From assembly GCA_029974595.1 (NCBI GenBank), contig JARKRC010000051.1, positions 31,214-95,213 on the forward strand: a stretch of 64,000 nt of DNA, written 5' to 3'. This stretch comes from Ereboglobus sp. (GTDB taxonomy: Bacteria > Verrucomicrobiota > Verrucomicrobiia > Opitutales > Opitutaceae). Positions 25,470 to 35,949 of this stretch are shown here, piece after piece (the first letter of the stretch is position 1; each line of letters opens with the position of its first letter). Under the pieces are notes generated by a model. That model was not told where the DNA came from. It made no database searches and saw nothing but the letters and a program-made list of their open reading frames with translations. A program made the position numbers and the translations under genes.

Positions 25470-26006
25470 ATGACTGTTCACGATCGTCTTGCCGCCCATC
25501 TCGCAAAAACTCCCGACACCGCCCGTGCCAACTGGGTCGCAAAAAGCGCGACCGTGGTGGGCGACGTCACGCTCGGGCCGAAGAGCAGCGTGTTTTACGG
25601 GGCGGTGCTGCGGGGGGATATTGCGCGGATCGTGGTGGGCGAGGGCTCGAACATCCAGGACAACTGCGTGGTGCATCTGGCGGACGATCTGGACGCGGTC
25701 ATCGGCAACTGGGTGACGGTCGGGCATGGCGCGATCATCCATGCGTGCACGATCGAGGACGAGTGTTTGATCGGCATGGGCGCGACGGTGCTCGATGGCG
25801 CGCGGGTGGGGGCGCGGAGCATTGTCGGGGCGGGGGCGGTGGTGACGCCGCGCACGGTGATTCCGCCGGGCTCGATGGTGCTCGGGGCGCCGGCCAAGGT
25901 CGCGCGCTCTCTCACAGCGGAGGAGCAGGCGAAACTGAAAGGCTGGGCGGAGAAATACGTGCATGTTTCCGCCGCGCATGCGGTGGCGGAGAAGGCGCGC
26001 GGCTGA
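25470..26006 (+). CDS. Gamma-class carbonic anhydrase family protein
   Basis: A 178-residue left-handed beta-helix protein. Metal-ligand histidines are in place (VVHLADD near 70, then GHGAIIHAC near 90-98), as are the SSVFYGAVLRGDIARIVVGE and IGMGATVLDGARVG motifs. The family binds zinc or iron and may hydrate CO2, though many members are inactive or bind other substrates. The start is ATG 25470. It is divergent from htrA. Confidence 0.88.
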   Translation: MTVHDRLAAHLAKTPDTARANWVAKSATVVGDVTLGPKSSVFYGAVLRGDIARIVVGEGSNIQDNCVVHLADDLDAVIGNWVTVGHGAIIHACTIEDECLIGMGATVLDGARVGARSIVGAGAVVTPRTVIPPGSMVLGAPAKVARSLTAEEQAKLKGWAEKYVHVSAAHAVAEKARG

Positions 26007-26146
26007 GCGCGTTTTTTTTCGCGGCGCGCGGCTGTGGATGACTTTGCTCCGCAAAGAAAAAGCACGATCGCGCAATGTTTTTGCACGTTGCCTTTTGGGC
26101 CGAACTTCTTTTTTTCGAATCTGCATCGTTTGCTGAAAACGCTTAA

Positions 26147-26812
<666 letters not shown>

Positions 26813-26847
26813 TTTTTCGCGCCTGCCCGCCTTTGCGGGAGCGTTTC

Positions 26848-26880
26848 AAAAAGCCGGGCGAGCGCCGTCCGGCTTTTTTT
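26848..26880 (+). terminator. Rho-independent terminator after the aquaporin gene
   Basis: AAAAAGCCGG and CCGGCTTTTT form a stem around an 11-base GC-rich loop, followed by further T residues (26849-26880). It lies 35 bases after the stop codon. Confidence 0.88.
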
Positions 26881-26961
26881 TGCGGGTGCATTTTCCCGCG
26901 TGATGACTGTCAGCAGAATACCGGCTTCCTTTTGGCGGCTTTGCCGCTACTGATTTTCTCC

Positions 26962-28239
26962 ATGTGCCACTACCCTCGATTCAGTCTCGCAGTGATTTTA
27001 TCCGCGGCAATGAGCGCCGCTGTTTTTGCCGGGCCATGGGATGAGCCCGCCTGGCAATTCTGGCTGGCTCCCGGAGCCGCGCCCGCCGGCTGGACAAAGG
27101 TTTCGCCCGACACCGCCTTCACCGACGCGCGCGGCTACGGCTACGAGGCGACGGACGGCATCACGCAGGATGCAATCGGCTCGACGGCCGACCGTCCCGT
27201 TTATTTTTCGATCGGGCTGGCCGAGGGAAATTATCGCGTGGCGGTCACCTTCAGCGGCGCGCTCACGGTGAAGTCCGAGGTGCGCCGCCTCATGCTTGAA
27301 AACGCAACCTCCGCGCCCGGCGCGACGGCGCGCCGCGAGTTTGTCGTCAACATCCGCCGCGACGCCATCGCGGGCGCGGAGCCTCCCGCCAAAACCGCTG
27401 TCGATCTGAAACCGCGCGAACGCGCCGATTTGAAGTGGAATTGGGACGACAAGCTCACGCTCGAATTCAACAGCGCCGACATGCAAAACCTCCCGAGCGT
27501 CGCCGCCATCGAAATCACCCGCGCCGAGGACGTGCCCACGCTGTTTCTTCTCGGCGACTCGACCGTCTGCGACCAGCCGCGCGAGCCTTACGCAAGCTGG
27601 GGGCAGATGCTCACGCGTTTTTTCAAGCCCACGCTCGCCGTCGCCAACCACGCCGAGTCCGGCGAATCCTATCAGGGCGCGTTCGACCGCGGACGCCTCG
27701 ACAAAATCCTCAGCCAGCTCCGCCCCGGCGACACCGTCATGCTGCAATTCGGACACAACGACATGAAGGTCGTCGACGTGCCCGCATACGAGGCGAGCAT
27801 CCGGAAATTTGTCTCCGCCATCCGCGCAAAAAAAGCCGCCGTCGTGCTCGTCACGCAGGTGCAGCGCCGCACCTTCGACAAGGACGGCAGGATCACCAAC
27901 TCACACAAGGACTATCCCGACGCCGTGCGCCGGGTCTCGCGCGAGGAAAAAACACCGCTCATCGACCTGCACGCCATGAGCACGAAACTTTACGAGGCGC
28001 TCGGCAGGGAAGGCTCCGCCGCCGCGTTCAAGTCCGGCGACGGCACACATCACAACGCCTACGGCGCCTACGAACTCGCGAAGTGCATCATTCAGGGAAT
28101 CCGCGACGCCCGGCTCCCGCTCGCGCGCCACATCGCGGACGATTTCGCCCGTTTCGACCCCGCGCAACCCGACGCGCCCGAGGCTGTAGTCATTCCGCCA
28201 AGCCTGACCGCGCCCGGCGACAGGCCGGACGGTTCGTGA
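26962..28239 (+). CDS. Secreted GDSL/SGNH esterase, rhamnogalacturonan acetylesterase-like
   Basis: A 425-residue exported enzyme. A signal peptide (to about residue 23, SAAVFAG) is followed by an about 160-residue beta-rich N-terminal domain and an SGNH hydrolase domain: block I FLLGDSTVCDQ (S200), block III QFGHNDMK (N266) and block V DGTHHNAYGAYELA (D360, H363). This two-domain layout matches bacterial rhamnogalacturonan acetylesterases, which remove acetyl groups from pectin. It suggests plant-polymer use. The start is ATG 26962 (MCHYPRF). Confidence 0.87.
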   Translation: MCHYPRFSLAVILSAAMSAAVFAGPWDEPAWQFWLAPGAAPAGWTKVSPDTAFTDARGYGYEATDGITQDAIGSTADRPVYFSIGLAEGNYRVAVTFSGALTVKSEVRRLMLENATSAPGATARREFVVNIRRDAIAGAEPPAKTAVDLKPRERADLKWNWDDKLTLEFNSADMQNLPSVAAIEITRAEDVPTLFLLGDSTVCDQPREPYASWGQMLTRFFKPTLAVANHAESGESYQGAFDRGRLDKILSQLRPGDTVMLQFGHNDMKVVDVPAYEASIRKFVSAIRAKKAAVVLVTQVQRRTFDKDGRITNSHKDYPDAVRRVSREEKTPLIDLHAMSTKLYEALGREGSAAAFKSGDGTHHNAYGAYELAKCIIQGIRDARLPLARHIADDFARFDPAQPDAPEAVVIPPSLTAPGDRPDGS

Positions 28240-28402
28240 CATTTCAAAAAGCCAGACCTGGGCAAGGCATCAGGTTGATTAACTTTTTAGAGTCCATTAT
28301 TAACAGGCCTAAAACGACCTAAACCTCATGCACTACCCTTGTATCGATCCTCTTTCTGCGAGCGAAACTATGAGTCCTATTCAATAATACTATGCGACAA
28401 AA

Positions 28403-28711
28403 ATGGCACGCGATAAATATATCATCGTTCTGGTCACGATCTCTGCGCTGATCGTGCTGCCCGGCGTGGGTGCGCAAATGCTTGGCGCGTCGATTCATGT
28501 TTTAGCGCCGATCGCTGTATTCCAGATGTTCGCGTCGCTGGTATTTTTCATTACTTCGCTAGTTTCGCTTATTCTCAGTGTGAATGCGATGAGTCAAAAA
28601 AAGTGGAGGAAAGCGGGAGCCTATGGCGGGGCGGCAATGTTGCCTGCTGCGACATGGTGCCTCGCCGCGCTGACGAATGATCCAGGCTGGCAAGCCGTCA
28701 TGGGCATATGA
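28403..28711 (+). CDS. Small membrane protein of unknown function
   Basis: A 102-residue protein with three hydrophobic segments (about 6-25, 30-58 and 70-90; LVTISALIVLPGVGAQML, VFQMFASLVFFITSLVSLI, GGAAMLPAATWCLAAL). No family recognised. The start is ATG 28403. It has no close neighbours on its strand. Confidence 0.55.
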   Translation: MARDKYIIVLVTISALIVLPGVGAQMLGASIHVLAPIAVFQMFASLVFFITSLVSLILSVNAMSQKKWRKAGAYGGAAMLPAATWCLAALTNDPGWQAVMGI

Positions 28712-28837
28712 AAGAAGAGTCATTGGAGCCAATGCGGAGGCTTCATCGCATCCATTTTTTTCTGGGGAATAGTCACGGCTCAGCCGGAGGCTTCGCCCTA
28801 CCTTCAGCGGTATAAACCTGAAACCTGCGCTTGGGTC

Positions 28838-28930
28838 GGGTGGCATGGGCGACTCGCCCATGGGATTGGGACTTTTGGATGCGCATCGGTTTGCGCGCGC
28901 TTTTCGCACGGGCTGGCAGCCCGTGCCACT
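28838..28930. repeat. Dispersed palindromic repeat (family A)
   Basis: GGTGGCATGGGCGACTCGCC is mirrored by CGGGCTGGCAGCCCGTGCCAC. The gap 28712-29016 holds this repeat and no gene. Confidence 0.8.
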
Positions 28931-29016
28931 CAAACACCCGGCAATCGTTGTTTTTGGGATTTGGAATTTCATCCCCCACCGCATTCAATCCACGCTTCCA
29001 TTCACATCACGCCATC

Positions 29017-29691
29017 ATGCTCTGGACCGACGCATCCATTCACTTCATCGACTTTGAGGGGAGCATTGCGTCCGGGATTCTCGAATACGGCGTGGTCACG
29101 CTGCGCGGCGGGCGCGTCGAAAAAACACGCACGCGCCTTTGCCGCGCCATCGGGCGCGTGCGCGACGAGGACGCCGCCATTCACGGGCTCACGGCAGGGC
29201 TCGTGGCGCGCTTCGATCCTTTCGCGTGCGAGGAGGAATTCGCGCATTTTGCGGCGTTGCGCGAAACCGGGCCGCTCGGCGCGCATTTTGCGCACGCGGA
29301 AAACTCGCTCATCAAATCCGCGTGGCCTTATCCGCGGCCGTCGCCCGACCTGTCGCGCGGCGGCGCGCACACCATCGCCGACTGGGGGCCGTGGATCGAC
29401 ACGGGGCGTCTGTATGCGGAAGTTTTTCCGCAGCTTGAATCCGCACAACTCGAAACGCTGATCGCGACCTTTGGCCTGCAGGCGGAGCTCGACGCGCTTG
29501 CCGCGCGGCATTGTCCGGAAGATCGCAGGCGTTATCACGCCGCGCTCTACGATGCGCTCGCGGCGGCGCTGCTGCTGCTCTCGCTCGGACGCCGCGAGGG
29601 GTTTTCCCGCATGACGATGGCGTGGCTGCTGCAAATGAGCACGGCCAATCCCGAAAAACGCGACGCCATGCGACAGGGGGAACTGTTTTGA
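29017..29691 (+). CDS. DnaQ-like 3'-5' exonuclease (DEDDh type)
   Basis: A 224-residue nuclease-fold protein. ExoI is FIDFEGSIASG (D and E), ExoII lies in the AHFAHAENSLIKSAW region, and ExoIII is YHAALYDALAAALLLL with the H-x4-D pattern. Compared with classical DnaQ, an insertion (WPYPRPSPDLSRGGAHTIAD) follows ExoII. It is probably a single-strand DNA or RNA exonuclease; the substrate is unknown. The stop lies two bases before the GNAT start, so the two are co-transcribed. The start is ATG 29017 after a C-rich leader. Confidence 0.82.
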   Translation: MLWTDASIHFIDFEGSIASGILEYGVVTLRGGRVEKTRTRLCRAIGRVRDEDAAIHGLTAGLVARFDPFACEEEFAHFAALRETGPLGAHFAHAENSLIKSAWPYPRPSPDLSRGGAHTIADWGPWIDTGRLYAEVFPQLESAQLETLIATFGLQAELDALAARHCPEDRRRYHAALYDALAAALLLLSLGRREGFSRMTMAWLLQMSTANPEKRDAMRQGELF

Positions 29692-29692
29692 C

Positions 29693-30154
29693 ATGAATGC
29701 CCTGAAATGGATCGAAGCCACAGCCGCCGACGAGGAGGCGGTGTTTGCATTGCTGGGGGCGTTTTACGAGGAAGAGCGCATCACGCTCCGCCGCGAGGCG
29801 ACACGCGCGGCGTTGCGGACGCTGTTGCGCGAGCCGCGCGCCGGGCGCGTGTTCTTGCTGAAAAACGAGGAGGCTCCCGATGAAAAACCCGCCGGCTATC
29901 TCGTGGCCGCCTTCTGGCACAGTCTGGAGTTCGGCGGGCGCGTGGTGCTGCTCGACGAGCTTTACCTAGTGCCCGCCGCGCGCGGTCGCGGAATCGGACG
30001 CGACAGCATCGCGTTCGTGCGCACATGGGCAAAAACGCAAGGCGCGGTCGCCGTCCGGCTCGAAGTGAATCATCACAACAAACACGCCAGGGAGATTTAT
30101 CTCAAAGCTGGATTCGCCGACGATCACCGCGACATCATGACCGTGATGCTTTGA
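29693..30154 (+). CDS. GNAT-family N-acetyltransferase
   Basis: A 153-residue acetyltransferase. Motif A is visible as LDELYLVPAARGRGIGRDS with the RGRGIGR acetyl-CoA loop, and motif B as VNHHNKHAREIYLKAGF. The acceptor is unknown. It begins one base after the exonuclease stop and ends four bases before the TMTC-like gene, so the three form an operon. Confidence 0.87.
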   Translation: MNALKWIEATAADEEAVFALLGAFYEEERITLRREATRAALRTLLREPRAGRVFLLKNEEAPDEKPAGYLVAAFWHSLEFGGRVVLLDELYLVPAARGRGIGRDSIAFVRTWAKTQGAVAVRLEVNHHNKHAREIYLKAGFADDHRDIMTVML

Positions 30155-30158
30155 ACCC

Positions 30159-31934
30159 ATGTCGAAATCGAAATACACGCCCAACCCGCGTAGTGGAAAG
30201 GTGGATACAGGATCCTTCGCGCCCGCGTCCGCCGGCTCCGCGCCGGCGTGGATGCGAACGCTTCCGGCAGTGTTGATCGTCGCAACGGTCGTGGCGGTGT
30301 ATGCGAACAGCCTGCGCGGGCCGTTTATTTTCGACGATGTGACGGCAATCGTGGAGAACCCGAGCATCCGGAAACTTTGGTCGTTTGAAATTTTCAACCC
30401 GCCGGGAGGCCGCGGCGAGACGACCGGGGGCAGGCCGCTGCTCAACGCCTCGTTCGCGGTGAACCACGCGATCAGCGGCTTGGAGACGTGGAGTTATCAC
30501 GCCACGAATGTGGCGATCCACGCGATGGCCGCGCTCCTCCTGTTCGGACTGGCGCGGAGAACCGTCCCGAAAAACGGCGCGGGGAATCGCGATACCTGGT
30601 TTGCGGCGGCGGTCGCGCTTGTGTGGGCCACGCATCCGCTGTGCACGGGCGCGGTATCGTATGTGGCGCAGCGGGCGGAGTCGTTGTGCGGGCTGTTTTT
30701 CCTGCTCGCGCTGTATTGCTTCGCGCGCGTTCCCGAGGGAAGGCGCTGGCTGGCTGCCTCGGCGGGGGCGTGTTTCGCGGGCGTGGCGACGAAGGAGGTC
30801 GCGGCGACGCTGCCGATGATCGTGTTTTTGTACGACCGCACTTTTGTCGCGGGGAGTTTCGGCGCGGCTTGGCGTGCGCGGCGCGGTTATTACCTGGCGC
30901 TGATGGCGTCGTGGATTTTGCTCGCGGCGCTCATGCTGGGGCAGGGCGGGCGCGGGATGTCGGCGGGTTTTGCGAGCGGGACGAGCTGGGTGGAATACGC
31001 GTTCACGCAGTGCTGGGCGGTCGCGCATTACCTGCGGCTGGCGTTCTGGCCGGCGGGACAGCTTTTCGATCACGGCCTTGTGCTCGTGCGCGGTTTGCGG
31101 GACGTGTGGCCGCAAGCGCTCGTGCTCGCATGCCTGTTTGGCGCGACGCTGTGGGCGCTCGCGCGCAAGCCGGCGGCGGGTTTTTTGGGCGCGTGGTTTT
31201 TTGTGATTTTGGCGCCAACGTCGAGCGTGGTGCCGGTCGTCACGCAGACGGTCGCGGAGCATCGCATGTATCTGCCGCTGATCGCGGTGGCGGCGCTTGT
31301 GCTCGCGGTATTGCGCGTCCGCGCGCGGGCGTTTTTTCCGGCGGCGACGGTCGTGCTCGTCGTGTCGCTGGGCGCGGCGGCGATTGCGCGCAATGCGACG
31401 TATCGCAGCGGGGAATCCGTCTGGCGCGATGTGACGGAGAAAAATCCGGCGAGCGCTCGCGCCTGGGCAAATCTCGGCGCGGCCTTGCAACAGGCCGGGA
31501 ACGATGCCGGGGCGGTCTCATGCTACGAGCGCGCGGTCGGGCTAAATCCAAACCACGCTTTTGCGCACGGCAACTGGGGCGGGATTTTGTTGCGCGAGGG
31601 AAAGGCGGCGGAGGCGATTCCGCACTTGCGCATCGCGGCGAAACTGGAGCCCGACGCGTCCGGCATACGCGCCGCCTTGGGCTTCGCGCTTGCCTCCGAG
31701 GGGAAGGCGATGGCGATGGGCGGGCGTCTTGCGGAGGCGGAAACGCTTTTGCGCGAGGCCGTCGCCGCGCAGCCCGGCAATGTCGAGGCGCATGGCAATC
31801 TTGGCAATGTGCTGCTCATGCAGGAGCGCGCGGCGGAGGCCATTCGCCAGTATGAGGAAGTGCTGCGTCTCAAACCCGGGGACCGCGGCGCGCGTGAAAA
31901 TATCGAACTCGCGCGGGAGCTTTTGAGGAAGTAG
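30159..31934 (+). CDS. TMTC-like membrane protein with C-terminal TPR repeats
   Basis: A 591-residue inner-membrane protein. About ten membrane helices (residues 35-400) start with the luminal motif NSLRGPFIFDDVTAIVENPS; the F-DD-x-x-I-x-x-N pattern and RPLLNASFAVNHAISGL are typical of the TMTC/GT-C protein O-mannosyltransferase-like family. Residues about 425-591 are TPR repeats (ARAWANLGAALQQAGNDAGA, VEAHGNLGNVLLMQERAAEA). By family it may transfer a sugar from a polyprenyl phosphate to exported proteins; this has not been shown for such bacterial members. The facing gene is a polyprenyl-phosphate sugar synthase-like GT2. Confidence 0.82.
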   Translation: MSKSKYTPNPRSGKVDTGSFAPASAGSAPAWMRTLPAVLIVATVVAVYANSLRGPFIFDDVTAIVENPSIRKLWSFEIFNPPGGRGETTGGRPLLNASFAVNHAISGLETWSYHATNVAIHAMAALLLFGLARRTVPKNGAGNRDTWFAAAVALVWATHPLCTGAVSYVAQRAESLCGLFFLLALYCFARVPEGRRWLAASAGACFAGVATKEVAATLPMIVFLYDRTFVAGSFGAAWRARRGYYLALMASWILLAALMLGQGGRGMSAGFASGTSWVEYAFTQCWAVAHYLRLAFWPAGQLFDHGLVLVRGLRDVWPQALVLACLFGATLWALARKPAAGFLGAWFFVILAPTSSVVPVVTQTVAEHRMYLPLIAVAALVLAVLRVRARAFFPAATVVLVVSLGAAAIARNATYRSGESVWRDVTEKNPASARAWANLGAALQQAGNDAGAVSCYERAVGLNPNHAFAHGNWGGILLREGKAAEAIPHLRIAAKLEPDASGIRAALGFALASEGKAMAMGGRLAEAETLLREAVAAQPGNVEAHGNLGNVLLMQERAAEAIRQYEEVLRLKPGDRGARENIELARELLRK

Positions 31935-31956
31935 CCGCCGGCTGCGTCCGCCGCTT

Positions 31957-32658
31957 TTAGTTTCGGCGCCAGATGTTGTATTTCAAAATCGCGTAGACGG
32001 CGCGGATGCCGTCGCGCCAGCCGATTTTTTTGCCCTCGGCGTAGGTGCGGCCCGCATACGACACGCCAACCTCGTAGATGCGGAGCTGGCGGCGCGCGGC
32101 TTTTGCGGTGATCTCGGGTTCGAAGCCGAAACGGTTTTCCTCGATCGTGATGCCCTGGATGACTTCGCGGCGAAACATTTTGTAACAGCATTCCACGTCC
32201 GTGAGGTTCAGGTTCGTGAACATGTTCGAGAGCGTTGTCAGGAAGCGGTTGCCGAGGCTGTGCCAATAGTAGAGCACGCGGTGCGGCGCGCCGCCCATGA
32301 AGCGCGAGCCGAACACGACGTCGGCCTTGCCGTCGATGAGGGGCTGCATGAGGCGGGGGAGTTCGCGGGGATCGTATTCGAGGTCGGCGTCCTGCACGGT
32401 CACGTAATCTCCCGTGGCGTGCGCGAAGCCGGTGCGCAGCGCGGCGCCTTTGCCCTGGTTTTTTTCGTGATAAACGGTTTTTGCGACGAGGGGCGCAATT
32501 TCGTCAGCAAGCACTTCGCGGGTGCCGTCGGTCGAGCCGTCATCGACGACGATAATCTCAACAGGCTCCACGCCGCAGTTGCGCACAGCCTCGACAAGTG
32601 CGCGGATGGTGCCGCGTTCGTTGTAGCAGGGGATGACGATGGAGAGTTTTGGAGGCAT
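31957..32658 (-). CDS. GT2 glycosyltransferase, dolichol/polyprenyl-phosphate mannose synthase-like
   Basis: A 233-residue GT-A enzyme without C-terminal membrane helices. It opens [20 protein letters not shown], and has [33 protein letters not shown], the DxD-like [13 protein letters not shown] and FGSRF, as in DPM1-type enzymes that make polyprenyl-phosphate sugars. It converges with the TMTC-like gene (22 bases apart) and could supply its donor. The start is ATG 32656-32658; the open frame upstream is repeat DNA. Confidence 0.9.
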   Translation of the reverse strand: MPPKLSIVIPCYNERGTIRALVEAVRNCGVEPVEIIVVDDGSTDGTREVLADEIAPLVAKTVYHEKNQGKGAALRTGFAHATGDYVTVQDADLEYDPRELPRLMQPLIDGKADVVFGSRFMGGAPHRVLYYWHSLGNRFLTTLSNMFTNLNLTDVECCYKMFRREVIQGITIEENRFGFEPEITAKAARRQLRIYEVGVSYAGRTYAEGKKIGWRDGIRAVYAILKYNIWRRN

Positions 32659-32787
32659 GTGGTTTTCAGGATCAAAACAAAGCGGCATGCAGCATGTCGC
32701 GATAATGCGGCCGCTTGCAAATCCGAATAAGCGGGCAGGGGCTCGGCGTGCGTCCGAAAACCGCAAGGCCGCAAGGCCCACGGGTTG

Positions 32788-32940
32788 GGTGGCACGGGCA
32801 TCCTGCCCGTGTCTTCGGAACACCGGCTGGAAGCCCGTGCCACTCGACCCTGCCGAAGCATTCGCGATTATTGGCGTCTATTCGCGGTTAAAAACCTTCC
32901 GTCCTCTTCGCGCCTTTTGCCCTTCTTTGCGGCTATTTAA
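32788..32940. repeat. Dispersed repeats (families A and D)
   Basis: 32788-32845 is a family A double hairpin, the closest visible relative of the copy inside the lipoyl-KAS III gene. 32875-32940 is T/C-rich family D sequence ('tcttcgcgccttttgccctt'). No gene lies between 32659 and 32947. Confidence 0.78.
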
Positions 32941-32947
32941 TACGCCC

Positions 32948-34348
32948 TTAGAACAGCGAGTAGCTGAGGGTCATTTGCGTGCGGATGTCGTCGCCGGTGA
33001 AGCCACCGCAGACTTTGTTGTGACCGTAGAGGCATTCGATGCCGGCTTCGAAGCGGGGGCGGATGGTCCACACGAAGTTCAACGAGGCGTATTGAACGCG
33101 ATGATACGCGTCTTCGCGCTGTCCTTCGACGTTTTTCAGGTTGGACACGCTGTAGGAGGCCGTGGAGCGGTATTTCGGGGACCACTTGTGCGTGTAGCCG
33201 GCAAGAAAGCCCCAGTAGGCGAGTGCCTTGAGGTCGTTTTTGTTGTTGAACGCAATATCGCCGGCGCGGAACGCGTCGTTGATGGTGCTGCCAAAGATGC
33301 CCTGCCCGTAAGTGGCTTCGAGCTGCACGCTGTCGCTGGCGGTGATGTTGGGACAGACGCTCAGGCTCAGGCCCCACGCAAAGACATCCTGCTTGAGCGA
33401 GCTGTCGGCGGAGTTGCGCGTGGAGAGCTCGCGGACAATGGCGCCGAGTTGCGCGCAGCCCCATTTTTCATTTTCCCAGCGCACGTTGGCCGTGAAATCG
33501 GGGAGGTGGTTCACGGTGGAGGTGGAGCCGGAAAGATTGTCGCTGTAAAGCCAGGGGCTGGGATTGGAGAGCGCGAAGGCAGCGCTGTAGCCGCGCCGGC
33601 TCACGGGCGTGTCGTAGCGCAGCTCGGTGGGGCGGTAAAAGACCTTGGAGCTCGCGCCGTTGTAATCGAGTGTCGCGGGCCATGCGTCGGGATTTTCAAA
33701 GGGCGAATAGGTTTTGCCGAATGTGAGCTTGCCGAAGCCACCGCTGTAGCGCGCGTAGAGGTGATTGATGCGAATGCCCAGATCATCGCTGCCACTGGCG
33801 TTGTAAAAGTCGTTGTTGTAAAAAACCTCGAACTGGTTTTCGGAGTCCACGGTGACGGCGACGAAAGTGACGTTGCTGCCGCGCGCGCTGATGTTGGAGC
33901 GGCCCGCGTTGTCATAAGGCGCGAGATCTCCCGTGCCGGCATGGGGGTTGTTTTTGACGGGGAGGAGCGCGCCGGCGAAGCGGTTGTCGATACCGACGTT
34001 GTTGGTGTCGGCGATGACATCGAGGCGGGGGCTGAGGTTGAGGCAGAGTTTTATTCCGGTGTTGGGCACGAGGATATAGCCGTCGCCGGTTTCGCCTGTT
34101 GCGATGCTTGTCGGTGCCGCGGGCGCGGAGGGAGCGGCGGGAGCGGGAACGCCGCGGGTGTTGCCGCCTTGCTGTTGTTCGAGGCGCGAGATTTGGGCGT
34201 TTTGCTGAAGAACCATTTCCTGCAGGCTCTTGACGGAGGCGCGCAATTGCTCGACCTCCGATGATGGCGTTTGGGCCGTTACAGGAAGAGCGGCGGCTGA
34301 CAGGAGCGCGACGCTGGCGCCCAAGGCACGTAAGGAGATTTGATTCAT
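32948..34348 (-). CDS. DcaP-like outer-membrane porin
   Basis: A 466-residue outer-membrane protein. A signal peptide (about 1-25, ending LPVTAQ), a coiled-coil segment (SSEVEQLRASVKSLQEMVLQ, with QNAQISRLEQQQ), a Pro/Ala linker, then a beta barrel of alternating hydrophobic strands ending in the C-terminal Phe needed for BAM assembly (MTLSYSLF). The coiled coil plus barrel is the DcaP trimeric porin layout. Substrates of relatives are dicarboxylates or sugars; unknown here. The start is ATG 34346-34348. Confidence 0.85.
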   Translation of the reverse strand: MNQISLRALGASVALLSAAALPVTAQTPSSEVEQLRASVKSLQEMVLQQNAQISRLEQQQGGNTRGVPAPAAPSAPAAPTSIATGETGDGYILVPNTGIKLCLNLSPRLDVIADTNNVGIDNRFAGALLPVKNNPHAGTGDLAPYDNAGRSNISARGSNVTFVAVTVDSENQFEVFYNNDFYNASGSDDLGIRINHLYARYSGGFGKLTFGKTYSPFENPDAWPATLDYNGASSKVFYRPTELRYDTPVSRRGYSAAFALSNPSPWLYSDNLSGSTSTVNHLPDFTANVRWENEKWGCAQLGAIVRELSTRNSADSSLKQDVFAWGLSLSVCPNITASDSVQLEATYGQGIFGSTINDAFRAGDIAFNNKNDLKALAYWGFLAGYTHKWSPKYRSTASYSVSNLKNVEGQREDAYHRVQYASLNFVWTIRPRFEAGIECLYGHNKVCGGFTGDDIRTQMTLSYSLF

Positions 34349-34501
34349 GGTGCTTTCAGGAAAAAGAACGTTCATCCTCTGGGATTTTCACGCCGGGGGT
34401 CGATATCATTTTACAAATTGATGATGTTGGTTCTTGCGTAGTCCCCTGTCCCAAATCCATTTGTGACTGCTTCGTTTTCCGGCAATCACCGCCCACATCA
34501 C

Positions 34502-35944
34502 ATGGATCAAAGCATCGCGCACAACACCCAGCCGCAGACGGGTTTGCTCAAACGCGGACTTAAGAACCGCCACATCCAGCTCATCGCCCTCGGAGGCGCC
34601 ATCGGCACGGGGCTGTTTCTCGGTTCGGCGGGCGTCATCCAGCTCGCCGGCCCGGCGATGATCCTTGGTTATGTGATCGGCGGCATCATCGAGTTTTTTA
34701 TCATGCGGCAGCTCGGCGAGATGGTCGTCGAGGAGCCGGTGGCGGGGTCGTTCGCGCACTTCGCGCACACATACTGGAGTCGGTTCGCCGGATTCATGTC
34801 GGGCTGGAACTACTGGGTGCTCTACGTTTTTGTCGGCATGGCCGAGCTGACGGCGGTGGCGAAATACATCCATTGGTGGCTTCCCGACATGCCGCAATGG
34901 ATACCCGTGCTGGTGTTTTTTGTGCTCATCAACGTCATCAATCTCGCCAACGTGAAAATCTTCGGCGAGGCGGAGTTCTGGTTCTCCATCATCAAGGTCG
35001 CGGCGGTGATCGGGCTGATCGTCTTCGGCGCGTATCTGCTGCTCAGCGGGCACGGCGGCCCGCAGGCGCGCGTGTCCAACCTCTGGGAGCACGGCGGGTT
35101 TTTCGCGACCGGCGGGACGGGTTTCGAGACGTTCAGGAACTTCTCAATCGCGCTCGTCCTCATCATGTTTTCCTTCGGCGGGCTTGAACTCGTGGGCGTG
35201 AGCGCGGCGGAGACCGCGGAGCCGAAAAAGACGATCCCGCGTGCGGTCAACCAGGTGTTTTTCCGCATCCTCATTTTCTACATCGGCGCGCTCACGATCA
35301 TGATCATGCTCCAGCCGTGGCCGGAAATGCTGAAGGCGATCAACGCGGTGAGTGGCTCGAACCTCGGCGACAAATACGGCGCGAGTCCCTTCGTGCTCAT
35401 CCTGAAACAAATGCACGTGCCGAGCGCTGCCGGCATCCTGAATTTCATCATCCTCACCGCCGCGCTCTCCGTCTATAACAGCGGCGTGTATTGCAACAGC
35501 CGCATGCTCTACGGCATGGCGGAGAAGGGCAGCGCGCCCGCGTTCTTCAAGAAAACCGACCGCCGCGGCGTCCCCGTGAACGCGCTCATCGCCTCCGCGT
35601 GCGGCACCGGCATCGGCGTGCTTATCAATTATTTCAACCCCGGCAACGCGATGACGTTCCTCTTTGCCCTCGTCATCGCCACGCTCGTCATCAACTGGGC
35701 GCTCATCAGTTTCACGCACCTGATGTTCCGCCGCGCGAAGGATCGCGAAGGTTACAAAACGAGTTTTCCGTCGTGGGGCTCGCCGGTGACGAACTGGCTG
35801 TGCATCGCCTTCGTCGCCTTCATCCTGTTTGTCATGGCCGCTTGGGCGGGGATGCGGACTTCGGTGATCATCCTCCCGTTCTGGATCGCATTCCTCGGCC
35901 TGCTCTACTGGCTCACGCACCGGAAAGCAAAGCCCGGCGCTTGA
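34502..35944 (+). CDS. APC-superfamily amino-acid permease (AAT family)
   Basis: A 480-residue inner-membrane proton symporter with 12 helices. It has the AAT-family consensus GLKNRHIQLIALGGAIGTGLFLGS (residues 18-41), then MRQLGEMVVEEPVAGSFAHF and SFGGLELVGVSAAETAEPKK. Closest families by motif are CycA (D-Ala/D-Ser/Gly) and AroP/PheP-type carriers; the substrate is not decided. The start is ATG 34502, about 150 bases from the divergent porin gene. Confidence 0.91.
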   Translation: MDQSIAHNTQPQTGLLKRGLKNRHIQLIALGGAIGTGLFLGSAGVIQLAGPAMILGYVIGGIIEFFIMRQLGEMVVEEPVAGSFAHFAHTYWSRFAGFMSGWNYWVLYVFVGMAELTAVAKYIHWWLPDMPQWIPVLVFFVLINVINLANVKIFGEAEFWFSIIKVAAVIGLIVFGAYLLLSGHGGPQARVSNLWEHGGFFATGGTGFETFRNFSIALVLIMFSFGGLELVGVSAAETAEPKKTIPRAVNQVFFRILIFYIGALTIMIMLQPWPEMLKAINAVSGSNLGDKYGASPFVLILKQMHVPSAAGILNFIILTAALSVYNSGVYCNSRMLYGMAEKGSAPAFFKKTDRRGVPVNALIASACGTGIGVLINYFNPGNAMTFLFALVIATLVINWALISFTHLMFRRAKDREGYKTSFPSWGSPVTNWLCIAFVAFILFVMAAWAGMRTSVIILPFWIAFLGLLYWLTHRKAKPGA

Positions 35945-35949
35945 AAAAC

